Made by a program: the position numbers and the translations under genes
Shown here: positions 11,939-22,694 of the stretch, one piece after another
How the letters are laid out: each line of letters opens with the position of its first letter
How positions within the stretch are numbered: position 1 is the first letter of the stretch
Origin: Impatiens glandulifera
Taxonomy: Eukaryota > Streptophyta > Magnoliopsida > Ericales > Balsaminaceae
DNA: 64,000 bases
Assembly: GCF_907164915.1 (NCBI RefSeq)
Contig: NC_061862.1
Location: 136,143,520-136,207,519, forward strand
Reading direction: 5' to 3'
Notes under the pieces: generated by a model
Databases searched by the model: none
What the model was told of the DNA's origin: nothing
The model's input: the letters and a program-made list of their open reading frames with translations, nothing else

Positions 11939-12138
11939 TGTTGAAAGAAGAATACATAAAGATCTGTTGTATTATTGTGTAAAAGATCATATTATTGTAT
12001 TTACACATCAGAAATTATTAATAGGCAATTAAGATTTAGCCGTTTAGACATAAACCTTTGAGCTTCCTAACTGTTGAGCTTATCTATGAGCTTACATCGA
12101 CTAATAATAATAAACTAATATATTACATATTTTTAACA
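11939..12138 (-). repeat. Copia-1 5' LTR
   Basis: The upstream LTR in the element's orientation. It starts TG..., ends TTAACA on the plus strand, and is directly followed by the tRNA-Met primer site at about 11928-11940 (minus strand). Confidence 0.9.
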
Positions 12139-12143
12139 ATACA

Positions 12144-12929
12144 TCTAAATTTGACTCAAACATTTCTAAGAATGAGACCAAGAATGATACGAACACAACT
12201 TTTGGACAACTCTCATGCTATACATGTTAAATAAATAGTACCCAAACAAAGAACGTGCAAAAAGAGTGAATATCTTCTTGTTAGAAAGAATATTTAGAAT
12301 AAATTTAGGACAAGAGAAAATAGACAAATAGTTGTCGTGTATTCGTACGTATTGATCTATGTTATGATATGTTTAATTAGTATGAAAATACAATAAATAA
12401 TAACATAGGTTACGGTGCAACATTTAAATAATAAAAAACAACACATTGGTAAACCAAATTAACGTAAACCAAATAGTTAATTAATTAAGTCTCTTGGTGT
12501 TTATATTTGTCATGATCCTTCCGTTATCAATTACTTAAAACCCATACAAAGAAATAAAGGCCAGTCACCACGGACCCAAATCCATGACACATTATACTTA
12601 GAATTTGAAGTTTTATCGTCGCTCCCTTCTCGGAGAATATTGGAATTCAGTTAAACAAGTTAAATAAGAGGGACGACTAGAAAAGTTTACCATACAACGA
12701 TAATGCACTCTATTGAATGAGAAACTTATTGTAGTCTTAACGAGATGTAATTTCTCTAGACGATGACATCCCAAAGCAATGGACGTGAAACGATAACAAA
12801 AGAAACGTGATTTATGTTAGGATTAATTACCCCCCTCTTTGATTGATATTTGTGTATGCTTATTTACATTAATAATTATAGTCGTATCATTTCTAACTTT
12901 TCTTATGGTGTCTCTTAGTTTAATTGAAA
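12144..12929. other. Intergenic or decayed repeat DNA, no gene seen
   Basis: AT-rich sequence without a convincing reading frame. It continues the DNA interrupted by Copia-1 and merges into the gypsy relic that follows. Confidence 0.4.
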
Positions 12930-13650
12930 TGGTTAGAAAACAAGTGAGGTTTAATGAAGCAACCCAACAAGAAATGGAATAACTTCGGTCCATGTTCCTA
13001 CAATTCGGGAAACGTGTTAATTCCCTCACTCTAACGATCGTTGATCTCATGGAAATTAACTCCTCCCACAAAGAGAAATTAGTAAATTTAAAGTAGGGAG
13101 CAAATGAGGAATTCCTAACGTTCATGAGCCGATGGAGATGTATGGCTACAATGATGGACGATTTGCTAGGCGAAGAACAACAAACCATCATAATCATGAA
13201 ACGTCTAAACGACACTTATCAAACTTTCATGAATATCCCCACTATTAATTCTTTTAAGGAGTTGACATACATGTGAGGCAAGATAGATGGAGTCTTGGAG
13301 AAATGAGAAACATGTCTTCACGAGAGAATGCCCAAGAAAACATATGTGGTTGGAAGAAAGAATCTCAAAGGCATATCGACAAGAACTCAAAAAACAAATG
13401 AGACATAACATAAGCATGGTCTCCCAAAATCTTCAAGGGTGATCGATAATTTGGGAATGTTTCTCAGTCAAGCAATGAATATGTTAAAGGAACATAGATT
13501 GATAAATTCTCTCGCCCCGCGAGAAGATAGACCCCCAGTAGGGAAAAGAGTGAGCTATTATGTGGGTATCACCAAACGAAAGGGTATCACACCAACAAGT
13601 GCCTCACCCTTAGGCACCTTGTCCAAGACTATGTCAATAAGGGGGTGATT
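12930..13650 (+). pseudogene. Ty3/gypsy gag relic (Tat-like)
   Basis: Read across several stops, the plus strand shows a gag-like protein: an N-terminal 'MVRKQVRFNEATQQEME', then 'EEFLTFMSRWRCMA...DDLLGEEQQTIIIMKRL', the retrotransposon gag helix region. The later segment 'IDNLGMFLSQAMNMLKEHRLINSLAPREDRPP' is followed, in another frame, by 'TNKCLTLRHLVQDYVNKGVI'. That is the knuckle and tail region characteristic of plant Tat/Ogre-type gag. At least four stops and one frameshift inactivate it. Confidence 0.65.
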
Positions 13651-13799
13651 CTGAGATCGAGTACATTGCCTCCAAATGTTAGAGTTCTTTAATGAAGAGT
13701 AAGAGAAGATGATCTCATATGTTTAAAACACCTTTGTTTATGTCAAACTCTTTACTACCATATTTTTTAATAAATCTTAAAACTTTTATTTTGTAAACG

Positions 13800-14815
13800 G
13801 AACTACGTTCATACATGATTTCATATTTTATGAGAATACGTAGACAACCTATCTTGGGCTTAGTTCCAATAAAGTAAAAATAAAAGGCTATGTAAACATT
13901 AGGATATTTTTTTTTATTAAAATAAAAATGATGATAAAATAAAATAAAAAATGATCATCTAAACATTAACAGGCGAGACCCAATTCGTAATTGTCTGACA
14001 TTGATGTCGTACAACCAATCGAAATCGATTTCCTTGAAATTTATCCTCGAAAGCCAACTGGTGGAGGAAGACGGGTGCAAATTCGATATAGTCAAATAGT
14101 CTTAATGAAAGACGAGATTATACGCACTATGCCACAATCAAGTGTATCAGAGTCATATGGCTAAAACGTTTAATAAGAAGGTGAAATCTCAAAACATTCA
14201 AGAACCCGATCTGATTCTGAAGAAGAATCTACAGATACTAGACCCTAGGGGAAAGTTTTAAACCGAATGGGAAGAAATATACCTTATTAGGAAGGTTATT
14301 TTAAGCGGTGCAACTGGATTAACAACTCTATATGAAGAGGAACTTTTAGCCACATTCAACGTCGACATGCTCAAAAGATACTTCGTCTAAAGTAGGTATG
14401 ATTAGATTGATGAAAGACATATTTTGTCTACATTTTCAAACAACATATGATTATCTTAAGTGTTTAGATGATTTTTTTAAAAAAATTAACGAACTTACGA
14501 ACTACGTTCAAACCTGATTTCTTCTTGTCATGAGAGTACATAAGCAACTTATCACTAGGTTCGGTCCCAATAAAACCAAAAACCAAATACATTTCTTACA
14601 CAACATTCACATAAATGTTGTGAACTACATTCAGACCTAATTTCTCATGTGATGAGAATACATATGCAATCTATCACTAGGTTTAGTACCGATAAAACTC
14701 AAAATTTAAAAATACTAAACACATCATATATTACAAACTACGTTCGGACCTGATCTCTCATTGTTATGAGAGTATGTAGGCAGTTCATCTCTAGGTTCGG
14801 TCCTAATAAACCAAA
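13800..14815 (+). repeat. GAACTACG-type short tandem repeats of the gypsy relic (left part)
   Basis: Copies near 13800, 14497, 14615 and 14738 share the order GAACTACGTTC.GACCTGATTTCT, a GAGAGTACGTAGGCA-like block, and TAGGTTCGGTCCCAATAAA. The last three are spaced about 120 bp apart. Similar blocks are common in untranslated regions of Tat-lineage gypsy elements. They lie just after the integrase tail, as expected for the 3' region. Confidence 0.7.
13975..14391 (+). pseudogene. Ty3/gypsy integrase C-terminus relic (Tat-like)
   Basis: The plus strand encodes, with stops and frame changes, the tail of a gypsy polyprotein. 'VVQPIEIDF' (the AVLPIEIE-type motif) comes first, then 'YQSHMAKTFNKKVKSQ', and then a segment including 'DPRGKF' and 'EEELLATFNVDMLKRYFV' before a stop at about 14389. 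These match the conserved end of Tat/Ogre-lineage integrases. Protease, RT, RNase H and most of integrase are missing between this and the gag relic, so the element suffered a large internal deletion. Confidence 0.65.
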
Positions 14816-14826
14816 ACCCCAAATAT

Positions 14827-15107
14827 TGTAACAAAGTCACAATTAGGACTTCGATGATCGAACCGTGAAGAAATATATTAGAAAGTGAATAGAAAATTTA
14901 GAGAATGAAAAACAAACTGGAATGAGATTCTGTCTATTGAACTTATTAGAATAAGAACACGATTACAAACCTTAAATAAAGTAAAGCATAACTAAGAGAC
15001 ATGAAGAGTCTCATTTACTAGATAAGACCAAGAGTCTTGGACAATCCAAGAGGCTCTTGAATAATAAAAAAACACATTAATTATTATTATTACTTTAATT
15101 TCTAACA
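14827..15107 (-). repeat. Copia-2 3' LTR
   Basis: Begins TGTAAC and ends CTAACA on the plus strand. It matches 19196-19481 and is followed by the polypurine tract at about 15108-15120. Confidence 0.93.
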
Positions 15108-15114
15108 CTCCCCC

Positions 15115-16845
15115 TTAAAGTGATGCCCGATGAACTAGTCCCAACTTAGATCGTAGATTTTCGAAAGGACCTTTAGGAATTGTTTTTGTGAAGATATCAA
15201 CAACATTATCTTCACTCCTTACTGCAACCATCTCAATGATTCCCTCTAGTACTTTTTCACGAATAAAGTGATGCTCCAACTCAATGTGTTTTGTCCTCGC
15301 ATTAAACACAGGATTCGAAGTCAATTTAATAGCACTCAAATTATCTCCATGGATAGGAACCGGCTGATCAAACTTGACATGAAAATCCTCCCAGAGTCTA
15401 CGAAGCCATATGCACTCTTGTGCTACGTGAGCTGATGCTTTGTATTCTGCTTCTGTTGTAAATAAGGATACCGATCATTGTTTTCTGCTACTTCAAGATA
15501 TGCTAGTGTTTCCACAATGAAAAACAAACCCAGATGTGGACTTTCGATCGTCTCGATCTCCAACAAAGCTATCATCTGCATATCCTTGCAAGACGAATTT
15601 TGAATCTTTTTCGTAGAGTAGACCAATATCTAGTGAGGTATTAATATATTTCAGAATTTTCTTCGCTTCTTCGAGGTGTGGTTTCCTTGGCTGCTGCATG
15701 TATCGACTCATCACTCCAACTGCATAAGCAATGTCATGCCTTGTTATAGTTAGATAAATCAGACTTCTCACAAGAGCACAATAAGGACGAGGATCTGGTA
15801 TACACGTTCCTTCGTCTTGACTGAGTCTAGGATTTACGTCGAGAGGAGTATAGCTCTTTTTTCCATCAGTCATACCAAATCTTTCTACCAACTTCTTTTC
15901 ATAGTTGATTTGCGATACAAATAAACCTTTATCAAAATTTTCGATTTGTAAACCAAGGAAAGTTCCAAGTTCACCAAGCTTCTTCATCTTAAAGCGAATC
16001 GATAACTCATCTTGTAGACGAGCAACCTCATCATAATTACTGCCCGTCAAGATTATATCATCCACATAAAGAAGCACCACCACCATTTGTCTTTGACTCT
16101 TCTTTATAAATAGACTTGAGTCGGATTCTGAAGCCTTGTACCCACAAAATTGAAGATATTCTGCAATCTTTCCATACAAAGCATGCGGGGCTTGCTTTAA
16201 TCCATATAGTGTCTTCTTAAGTCTACAAACCAACTGGGGACCATCAGTCTTCTCGAATCCAGGTGGTTGTTCCATATATATTGGATGATCAAGTTCTCCG
16301 TAGAGAAATGTATTATTGACATCCAATTGCCACAACTTCCATTGAGAACTTGCTGCTAAGGCCAACACAATACGAATTGACGTCATCTTCGCAATTGGGA
16401 TGAATGTTTCCTCGTAATATTCTCCATACTTCTGTGAGAATCCTCGAGCGACCAATCTAACTTTATATCGATCTATGCTTCCATCAGCCTTTCGCTTGAT
16501 TCGATACACCCACTTACATGTGATTGCTTGAGTATCAAGAGGCTTCAGAACAACGTCCCATGTCTCATTCTTCTTGAGAGCATGCATTTCCTCCTCTATT
16601 GTTGCCACCCATTCCTTGACATTCTTTGCTTCATTATAAGAAGTGGGTTCCACGTCGTCTATTGCGTTTGCCAAGAAACAAGAGAAGGTTGTTATAAAAT
16701 TATCATCCCTAAATCGAAGGGGCCTTACAATGTTCCTTTTTGGTCGAGATTCTCCATTCTGTTGTTGAATTGATTCTTCCTGATGTGGACTTCCTGTTAA
16801 CCTTTCACCTTTTGCTCCTTCATCTACTGAAGTATCTTGAGCCAA
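15115..16845 (-). pseudogene. Copia-2 reverse transcriptase and RNase H
   Basis: A long open segment (15493-16845, about 450 residues) holds the RT: 'CKWVYRIKRKADGSIDRYKVRLVARGF', 'QLDVNNTFLYGELDHPIYMEQPPGF' and 'LLYVDDIILTG'. It continues into the RNase H region 'GYADDSFVGDRDDRKSTSGF'. A frameshift near 15490 breaks RNase H, whose end lies at 15115-15430 ('HGDNLSAIKL', 'ARTKHIELEHHFIREKV', 'DIFTKTIPK'). The RT itself looks nearly complete, apart from Asn for the Ala usual in KTAFL/NTAFL. Confidence 0.9.
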
Positions 16846-16849
16846 GTCA

Positions 16850-17800
16850 GGGCTCCCCTGTCACTATTATCACTACTACAGGAGCTTCCCGTAGACGTGG
16901 AAATGGGAAGATTAGTCTGAACAGTTTCCTCAACATCTTTCATGTAGTATGAAGAGATTTCTTCGAAAACATCATCTCTCGACATAGTGCATTTATGGGT
17001 TGATGGATCCATACATCGCCACCCTTTCCTTCTCTAGTCATAGCCGACGAACACGCATTTGACTATCTTCGCATCCAATTTGCTCCTTCTCAAGTCTGGA
17101 ATATGGACATTACAAGTAGATCCAAAAACTCAAAAATGTTTAACATTTGCCTTAAAACCAAAAAGAATCTCGAATGGAGATTTAAACTCATTTGGGCTAA
17201 GTGAAACTCGATTGATGACATGAGCAACACAACTCATGCCTTCTGCCCATAACTGCCTTGGTATATTCTTCATATGCAGCCAAGACTTACAAGTCTCTGT
17301 AAGGAGTCAAATCTTCCTTTCGGCTATCCCATTCTGTTGTGGGGTCTCAAGACAGGAGAGCTCTCTTTTTATGCCATTTTTCCTACAAAACAATTCAAAC
17401 TCTTTTGAGCAAAATTCCCCACCATTATATGTCCACAATACTCGAATTTTCCTTTTTTATTCTCCTTCTACCGTCTCCTTGAACTCGAGAAATTTAGAGA
17501 ACACTTCAGACTTCTCTTTCACAAAGTACATCCAAGTGAACCGGGAAAATCATCCACGAACAACAACATATATTTACTTCCTGAGTATGAGGCAGTTCGA
17601 GTTGGTCCCATCAAGTCACTATGAACTCGATTCAAAAGACCCTTACTTCTCGATACTGAGTTGTCGAATGGAAGTCGATGAGCCTTCCCATATTGACATC
17701 CTTCACACACACTTCCCTCCTCAATTCTCAGATCTTCAGGTAGACCTTTGACAAGTTTCTTTCGAGACATAACACTGAGCTTAGTCATATTGACATGCCC
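16850..17800 (-). pseudogene. Copia-2 integrase, broken
   Basis: The fragment at 17519-17788 has the zinc-region and core start 'VCEGCQYGKAHRLPF...HSDLMGPTRTASYSGSKYMLLFVDDF'. Downstream pieces encode 'GIPQQNGIAERKI'-like and 'CVGYD' segments in shifted frames, and 'HKCTMSRDDVFEEISSYY' (16824-17012). Several indels and stops interrupt the domain, so integrase would not be made. Confidence 0.75.
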
Positions 17801-18057
17801 AAGTCTTGCATGCTATAGAAAAAAGGTGCTTTTGTCGTTCACCTTTTCTATGTACGAATTTGAAGCTGAAAGGACAAAGAGATAATTTATTCGAGTTCCA
17901 GTATGAACCACATCCGCCTTGATTTCTTTCACGTTCCTTAAGAACTTCACATCATGTGGACCGATAATAGCAGATTTCCAGCGTCTACAACATTTGCAAC
18001 CGAGAAGAGATTCTTTCGGATTCCTGGAACATGATAGACATTCTTCAAGGTAATAGA

Positions 18058-19143
18058 TTATCCTTTGTCGTTATCAATGACAACCGATCCTTCTTTTTTA
18101 ACTTCGTGAACCGAGTTATCTACCGTGATAATGGAACTGCCCCCATTATGAACTTGACTCGACGAAAACACAGAATCATCTCCAGTAACGTGATGTCCGC
18201 ACCCTGAATCAACGATCCACCTTTGATCGATTTCCTGTTTACCATGAGACGCCTCTGTTTTATTTTCCTTCGAAGCCGTCACATCAACATGAAAAGCCTT
18301 GTCCTAGTTCTTCTCAACACGCTCGTTAGACTTTTCTCTGAGATTTGAACTAACAAAATTTACATTCAAATTTACTCGACAATCTCTCTTGAAGTGTCCA
18401 GTCTTGCCGCACCTGAAACACTTAAGGGGCTTTTTAGGAATATTTGAAGAATCCTGACATGTTTCTTCCTTCTTCAACTTTCCCTTTTTCCAACTCGATT
18501 TCTTCACGAACAATGCATTATTCGACTCCTCCTTTATACTCGTTCCATCCATTTGTGCGGCCAACGACTCTTGAGATGACAAAAGATTTTCAAACTCCTC
18601 GAGTGAAGGTTGTTGAGCCCAACCTTGAATCGAGGTGATAAATGATGTATATTCAGGTCGAAGTCCTCGAACAATATGTCTCTTTGTTCGAGCCTTTGAG
18701 ATTTTCTCATCTGGGTTCAATAAAGAAATTTCTGAGCATATATTCTTTATCTTAAGAAAGAACTCCGAGACAGATTCGATTTGCTTTGCGGCTGCCAACT
18801 CGTTTTCAAGCATATGGAGACGAGTCTCGTTCTTCTTGTTGAAAAGACGATCAAACGTTTCCCAAATCTCACGAGCAGATCCACAACCGATGATGTGCTC
18901 AAACAGATTGTGGGAGATTGACCTCTTCAACACAAATTCTGCCTTCGCGTTGAGTCTCTTCCACTTCTTCGATGCTTCCGCATTTTCAGCAACATCCTCA
19001 GGAGCTACATCATCATCGTTTACGATGATGTCTCACAAGTCTTCCGCAACCAAGTACGATTCCATATATGTTTTCCATATCCGGTAGTTTGACTGGTTTA
19101 ACAACTCCAAACCGAGTCCAGCTACACAACCACCACTTTCCAT
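18058..19143 (-). pseudogene. Copia-2 gag and protease
   Basis: Translation probably began at the ATG at 19143-19141 (MESGG...), about 50 bp after the primer site. A premature stop near 19030 (EDL-stop-DI) truncates it. The main gag segment (18304-18933) carries the UBN2-like region and the zinc knuckle CFRCGKTGHFKRDC. Protease follows at 18058-18282 with 'WIVDSGCGHHVTGDDSVF', an intact DSG active site. Gag packages the RNA and protease cleaves the polyprotein. Confidence 0.85.
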
Positions 19144-19195
19144 ATCGAATAACAACGATATCTTCTTCAACAATATTACCAAAGCTCTGATACCA

Positions 19196-19481
19196 TGTAA
19201 CGAAGTCATAATCAGGACTTCGATGATCGAACCATGAAGAAATATATTAGAAAGTGAATAGAAAATTTAGATAATGAAAAAAAAAACTGGAATGAGATTC
19301 TGTCTATTGAACTTATTAGAATAAGAACACGATTACAAACCTTAAATAAAGTAAAGCATAACTAAGAGACATGAAAAGTCTTATTTACTAGATAAGACCA
19401 AGAGTCTTGGACAATCCAAGAGGCTCTTGAATAACAAAAAAAAAACGTTAATTATTATTATTATTACTTTAATTTCTAACA
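19196..19481 (-). repeat. Copia-2 5' LTR
   Basis: The upstream LTR in element orientation. It adjoins the initiator-Met primer site (plus strand GCTCTGATACCA, about 19184-19195). Confidence 0.93.
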
Positions 19482-19514
19482 AATATTTCTTACATGACAT
19501 TCACATCAAATGTT

Positions 19515-19862
19515 GTGAACTACGTTCAAACTTGATTTCTCTTTTGATGAGAATACATAGACAACATATCACTAGGTTGGGTCTCAATAAAACAAAAATT
19601 CAAATTTACTAAACATACACGAACATAACTATGTTTGGACTTAATTTATTATTTTATGAGAATATATATGCATCTTGTCACGAACTCAGTCCCAATAAAC
19701 TCAAAAACACAAAACTCTTATGTCAATACTAGAGTCATTTTTATTAAAATAAAAATGATGATAAAAACAAAAACAATGACATTTTTTCAAATTCTCATTA
19801 AAACTAAACCATGTCTAAAATGATATCTCTTTGTTACGAGAGTACGTAGACAACCTTTCACG
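19515..19862 (+). repeat. GAACTACG-type tandem repeats of the gypsy relic (right part)
   Basis: Three more degenerate units begin near 19515, 19630 and 19800, with the same block order as 13800-14815. They resume the array cut by Copia-2 and confirm that the Copia element landed inside it. Confidence 0.7.
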
Positions 19863-20850
19863 AGGTGTTGTTAAAATAAAAACAAAGTTTTAGTCATAGC
19901 TTCAAGAAAGACAACGACCCTTCATGAACCCTCTACTCCAAAAATTGCATAATAGAAAAGACGAAACATGAAATAAAGGTTTAGGAAATGAGTAAGGATG
20001 TATGAAAAATTATTTACCCTATTGACGTTCTCTAAGCAAGGCAATGTAAATTTTGAGATTCAAGTAAGGTTCTCTCTAATTGGATCTTTCTCAAGACTTA
20101 CATAAGCTTAAACGGTTGGTGATTAAGAGGGAGCTTATGAAAGATGCCCATCCAAACTCGAAACTATGTTGTCAATGGAGACAATGTCTCATCTTAGACA
20201 AGTTATGTAGACGGACCTAAGAGAAAAAATAAAATAAAACATATCAAACAAGACTGTGTTGGTTGAAATAAGAAAATCATCACTTGTATTTATTTAAACT
20301 CTTGTCCAGTTTTCCAAAAGCAAGAACAAGGTGTCTCAATTATATCAGATATACTCTGATATCGATAAAAGAGAGAGTAAAAAAAGAGAATACTCAAAAA
20401 GGTTGACATATTAAAATTATAATTTGTTCTCAATCTAGGCCCTTGTCTAGTTTACAGATACAATAACAAAAATATATCGATTCTATTAGATATACCCCGA
20501 CTATAAAAGAAAACTCAAAGGCCTTAGAGTTCGAAGCACACATTGCCTTATAAATCCGAGAAATGAGACTAAACCTAATGACACATGGTTGAAATATTAA
20601 GCATAATTTAACTTTGAAATGAAGTTTAAGAAAACAAATCCCTCGAAAAAACTCAAGGTAAAACGTTTGTGCAAGAGGTCGGATCCATAATTTACGGCCT
20701 TTATCTCGAAGAACAATAATTGCACGTGGTCTCCTCTTTGAAACATTCAGAATAACGATGCACATAACCGATTTATGAAGATAATTCGATTTAACTTCAC
20801 TAATGTCAAAAAGACTAGAAAAAGGGTCTAATTCCTTACTTGAAGGCGCA
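19863..20850. other. Decayed repeat DNA, no gene seen
   Basis: Two loosely similar blocks near 20290-20370 and 20440-20520 (CCTTGTC..GTTT, then TAGATATAC, then GATAAAAGA-like) suggest another diverged short repeat. The one ORF here (20430-20765, minus) matches nothing I know. Confidence 0.35.
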
Positions 20851-21069
20851 CTAAATAGATCGAAAGTCTATTTTGTATTGGTTGTACGGACGAGTTAGAA
20901 AATAACAAGCACATCCAAAAGTTTTCATAGAGTTATAGTTCGACAAATACTGAAATAAAACTTCATACGGAGAACGTTGATCAATTGTTGAAGTATGGAG
21001 CACGTGCTGACTGCTGAGGCATGTGACCTTAAAGTAAGACTCGTTTAAGTGAGGTGGCTGAGTTTTCAT
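20851..21069 (-). pseudogene. Copia integrase C-terminal scrap
   Basis: The 72-residue minus-strand segment contains 'RSPYEVLFQYLSNYNSMKTFGCACYFLTRPYNQYKIDFRS'-type sequence (shown in short form: SPYEVLF, KTFGCACY, RPYN). This is the conserved post-integrase stretch of Copia polyproteins. No LTR or other domain of this copy is visible nearby. It does not belong to Copia-2, which has its own copy of this region. Confidence 0.7.
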
Positions 21070-22690
21070 TCAGCAATGTCATTTTGTTCACTTATTTAGG
21101 AAATTTCCATAAACTAATATTATTGATCACACCAATTTTGTAATCGAAAAAGAAAACAAAAAACTTAACAATAAATCAAAATTGACAATTTGAAATTTAG
21201 ACAAAACTGATGTCAACAATTTAATTGTACATATCAGTCTACAAATAGCTAAACGATTATGTTAGACCAATAATAAAAATAAAATTTTGAGTAAAAACAT
21301 ATGAAAATATATATTTATATTATACCGAGCCATTATGTTAAAATTACTTAAACCTACATGGAGTCCTTTCATATGGATGGATCTTTCTAATTGTACATTG
21401 ATCAAGCTAAGGGAATCTTGGTTAAACCAATCAGGTTAAAGGAAAATGAGATTAAATGAAATTATTGAAATGTTTCATATCATTGTCAGTGTGATAAAAC
21501 TGATCATGAATAAAATTAAAAAATATATCAGAACTTTTGAAACAAAATAAATAAATAATTTGAATTTTTTTATATTAATAAGCTCTCTAACCAACTAAAC
21601 CATAAATATTTGATATATATAAATAATAATAATAATTTTTGATATATATAAATAATAATAATAATTTTTTTTTATAGAAATAGATTATATACACTTTTTC
21701 TTAAAAGTAATTTTAAGTATGATTTAGACAATTTTAACTGATCGTCAAAATTATTCTTTCAACTTAAGACACACTTAATTAAAATTAAACTCCAAATCTT
21801 GGTTCTTTTAAACAAAATTTTTGACTTTTAATAACATTCTTAACACTGAAATATATACATTTCATTTCATAATTTTATTAATTTAATGAATAAATAGTTC
21901 ATAATCTATGAACAAATAAGGTATTTAGATCGATTTAACGCATTTGTCCCAAATTTATTGAGCTAACTCACAATTACATTGAATTTTTATTAAGCAAGTT
22001 TCTTTAAACCATATATGATATTGTGTTACATTTTTTTTAGTTTAAATTGCGTTCAAACGTCTTAAGGTAAAAGTAAATAACAAAAAAAATAGTTGACCTT
22101 TATTCTCTTAAGAACCATTCTAGTCACTTAAATGCCAATAAGAATGATTTTTTTCATCACATACAAGCTCCCCTTTTCGGATTGAAGCGAACACGTACAA
22201 CATAAATTCTTTGAGACGATCGTACCATAACTTTTCCTTCGAATAATTTTTTATTTCTTTCTTTTCAGATTGTCCATCACATGATAAAAGAAATTGGTTT
22301 TCAGTCTTTCGCAATGTTATTGTTAAAACTACCCAAAAATGGACAATATTTGCTGGTGAATATCATTCAAAATGAAACTCGAAGTGAAAAAGAATATAAT
22401 GAATGAATTTTTTAATCTTCAAACAAATGATGCAATGTAAGCTAGACACGAAATACCTTTTTGGTCTATGATATTGAGTTAACCCTCTTATAAAGCAATA
22501 GAAAAAAATAGTAACATTTTCAGATTCGATTTTTATTGTTGATTTTAAAACGGAGTCTTACTGGTTTTCCATTTGATATCTAGCAAGCCCAAGTTCATAT
22601 CAAAACCGACTCAAATTCGGTTCTTCATCATCATCTTTCTTCTAATTTCTTCATAATTCATCGAATATTTCGAATTTCAGTCACCGCAAT
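21070..22690. other. AT-rich intergenic region upstream of MINPP
   Basis: No gene is seen. A 30-bp unit (TTTGATATATATAAATAATAAT...) occurs twice in tandem at about 21608-21666. A TATAAAG motif at about 22489 lies some 200 bp before the MINPP start and is a possible core promoter. Confidence 0.45.
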
Positions 22691-22694
22691 CAAG

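Larger units (their letters stand above)
7317..12138 (-). mobile_element. Copia-1: Ty1/copia LTR retrotransposon, broken
   Basis: A 4.8-kb element in minus orientation is bounded by ~200-bp LTRs (7317-7516 and 11939-12138) and by a perfect 5-bp target duplication, ATACA (7312-7316 and 12139-12143). Inside the 5' LTR (right side), the minus strand reads TGGTATGAGAGC, an initiator-Met tRNA primer site with one change. A purine tract, CTTGAGGGGAAG, abuts the 3' LTR. Gag, integrase, reverse transcriptase and RNase H follow in Copia order (gag, INT, RT, RH), but frameshifts and stops break them. The element cannot make its own proteins. It sits downstream of a LINE relic. Confidence 0.93.
14827..19481 (-). 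mobile_element. Copia-2: Ty1/copia LTR retrotransposon nested in the gypsy relic
   Basis: A 4.65-kb minus-strand element with LTRs at 14827-15107 and 19196-19481 and a perfect 5-bp target duplication, AATAT (14822-14826 and 19482-19486). The primer site TGGTATCAGAGC adjoins the 5' LTR and a CTTTAAGGGGGAG polypurine tract adjoins the 3' LTR. Only about ten substitutions plus small poly-A indels separate the LTRs (roughly 96% identity by eye), so the insertion is fairly recent. Gag, protease, integrase, RT and RNase H are all recognisable, but stops and frameshifts break them. It splits the GAACTACG repeat array of the older element. Confidence 0.95.

Noticed and set aside
20430..20765. 111-residue minus-strand ORF
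   Set aside because: No family features, in decayed repeat DNA; its reading frame overlaps degenerate repeats.
22120..22314. 64-residue minus-strand ORF upstream of MINPP
   Set aside because: No recognisable domain or gene context; likely chance.
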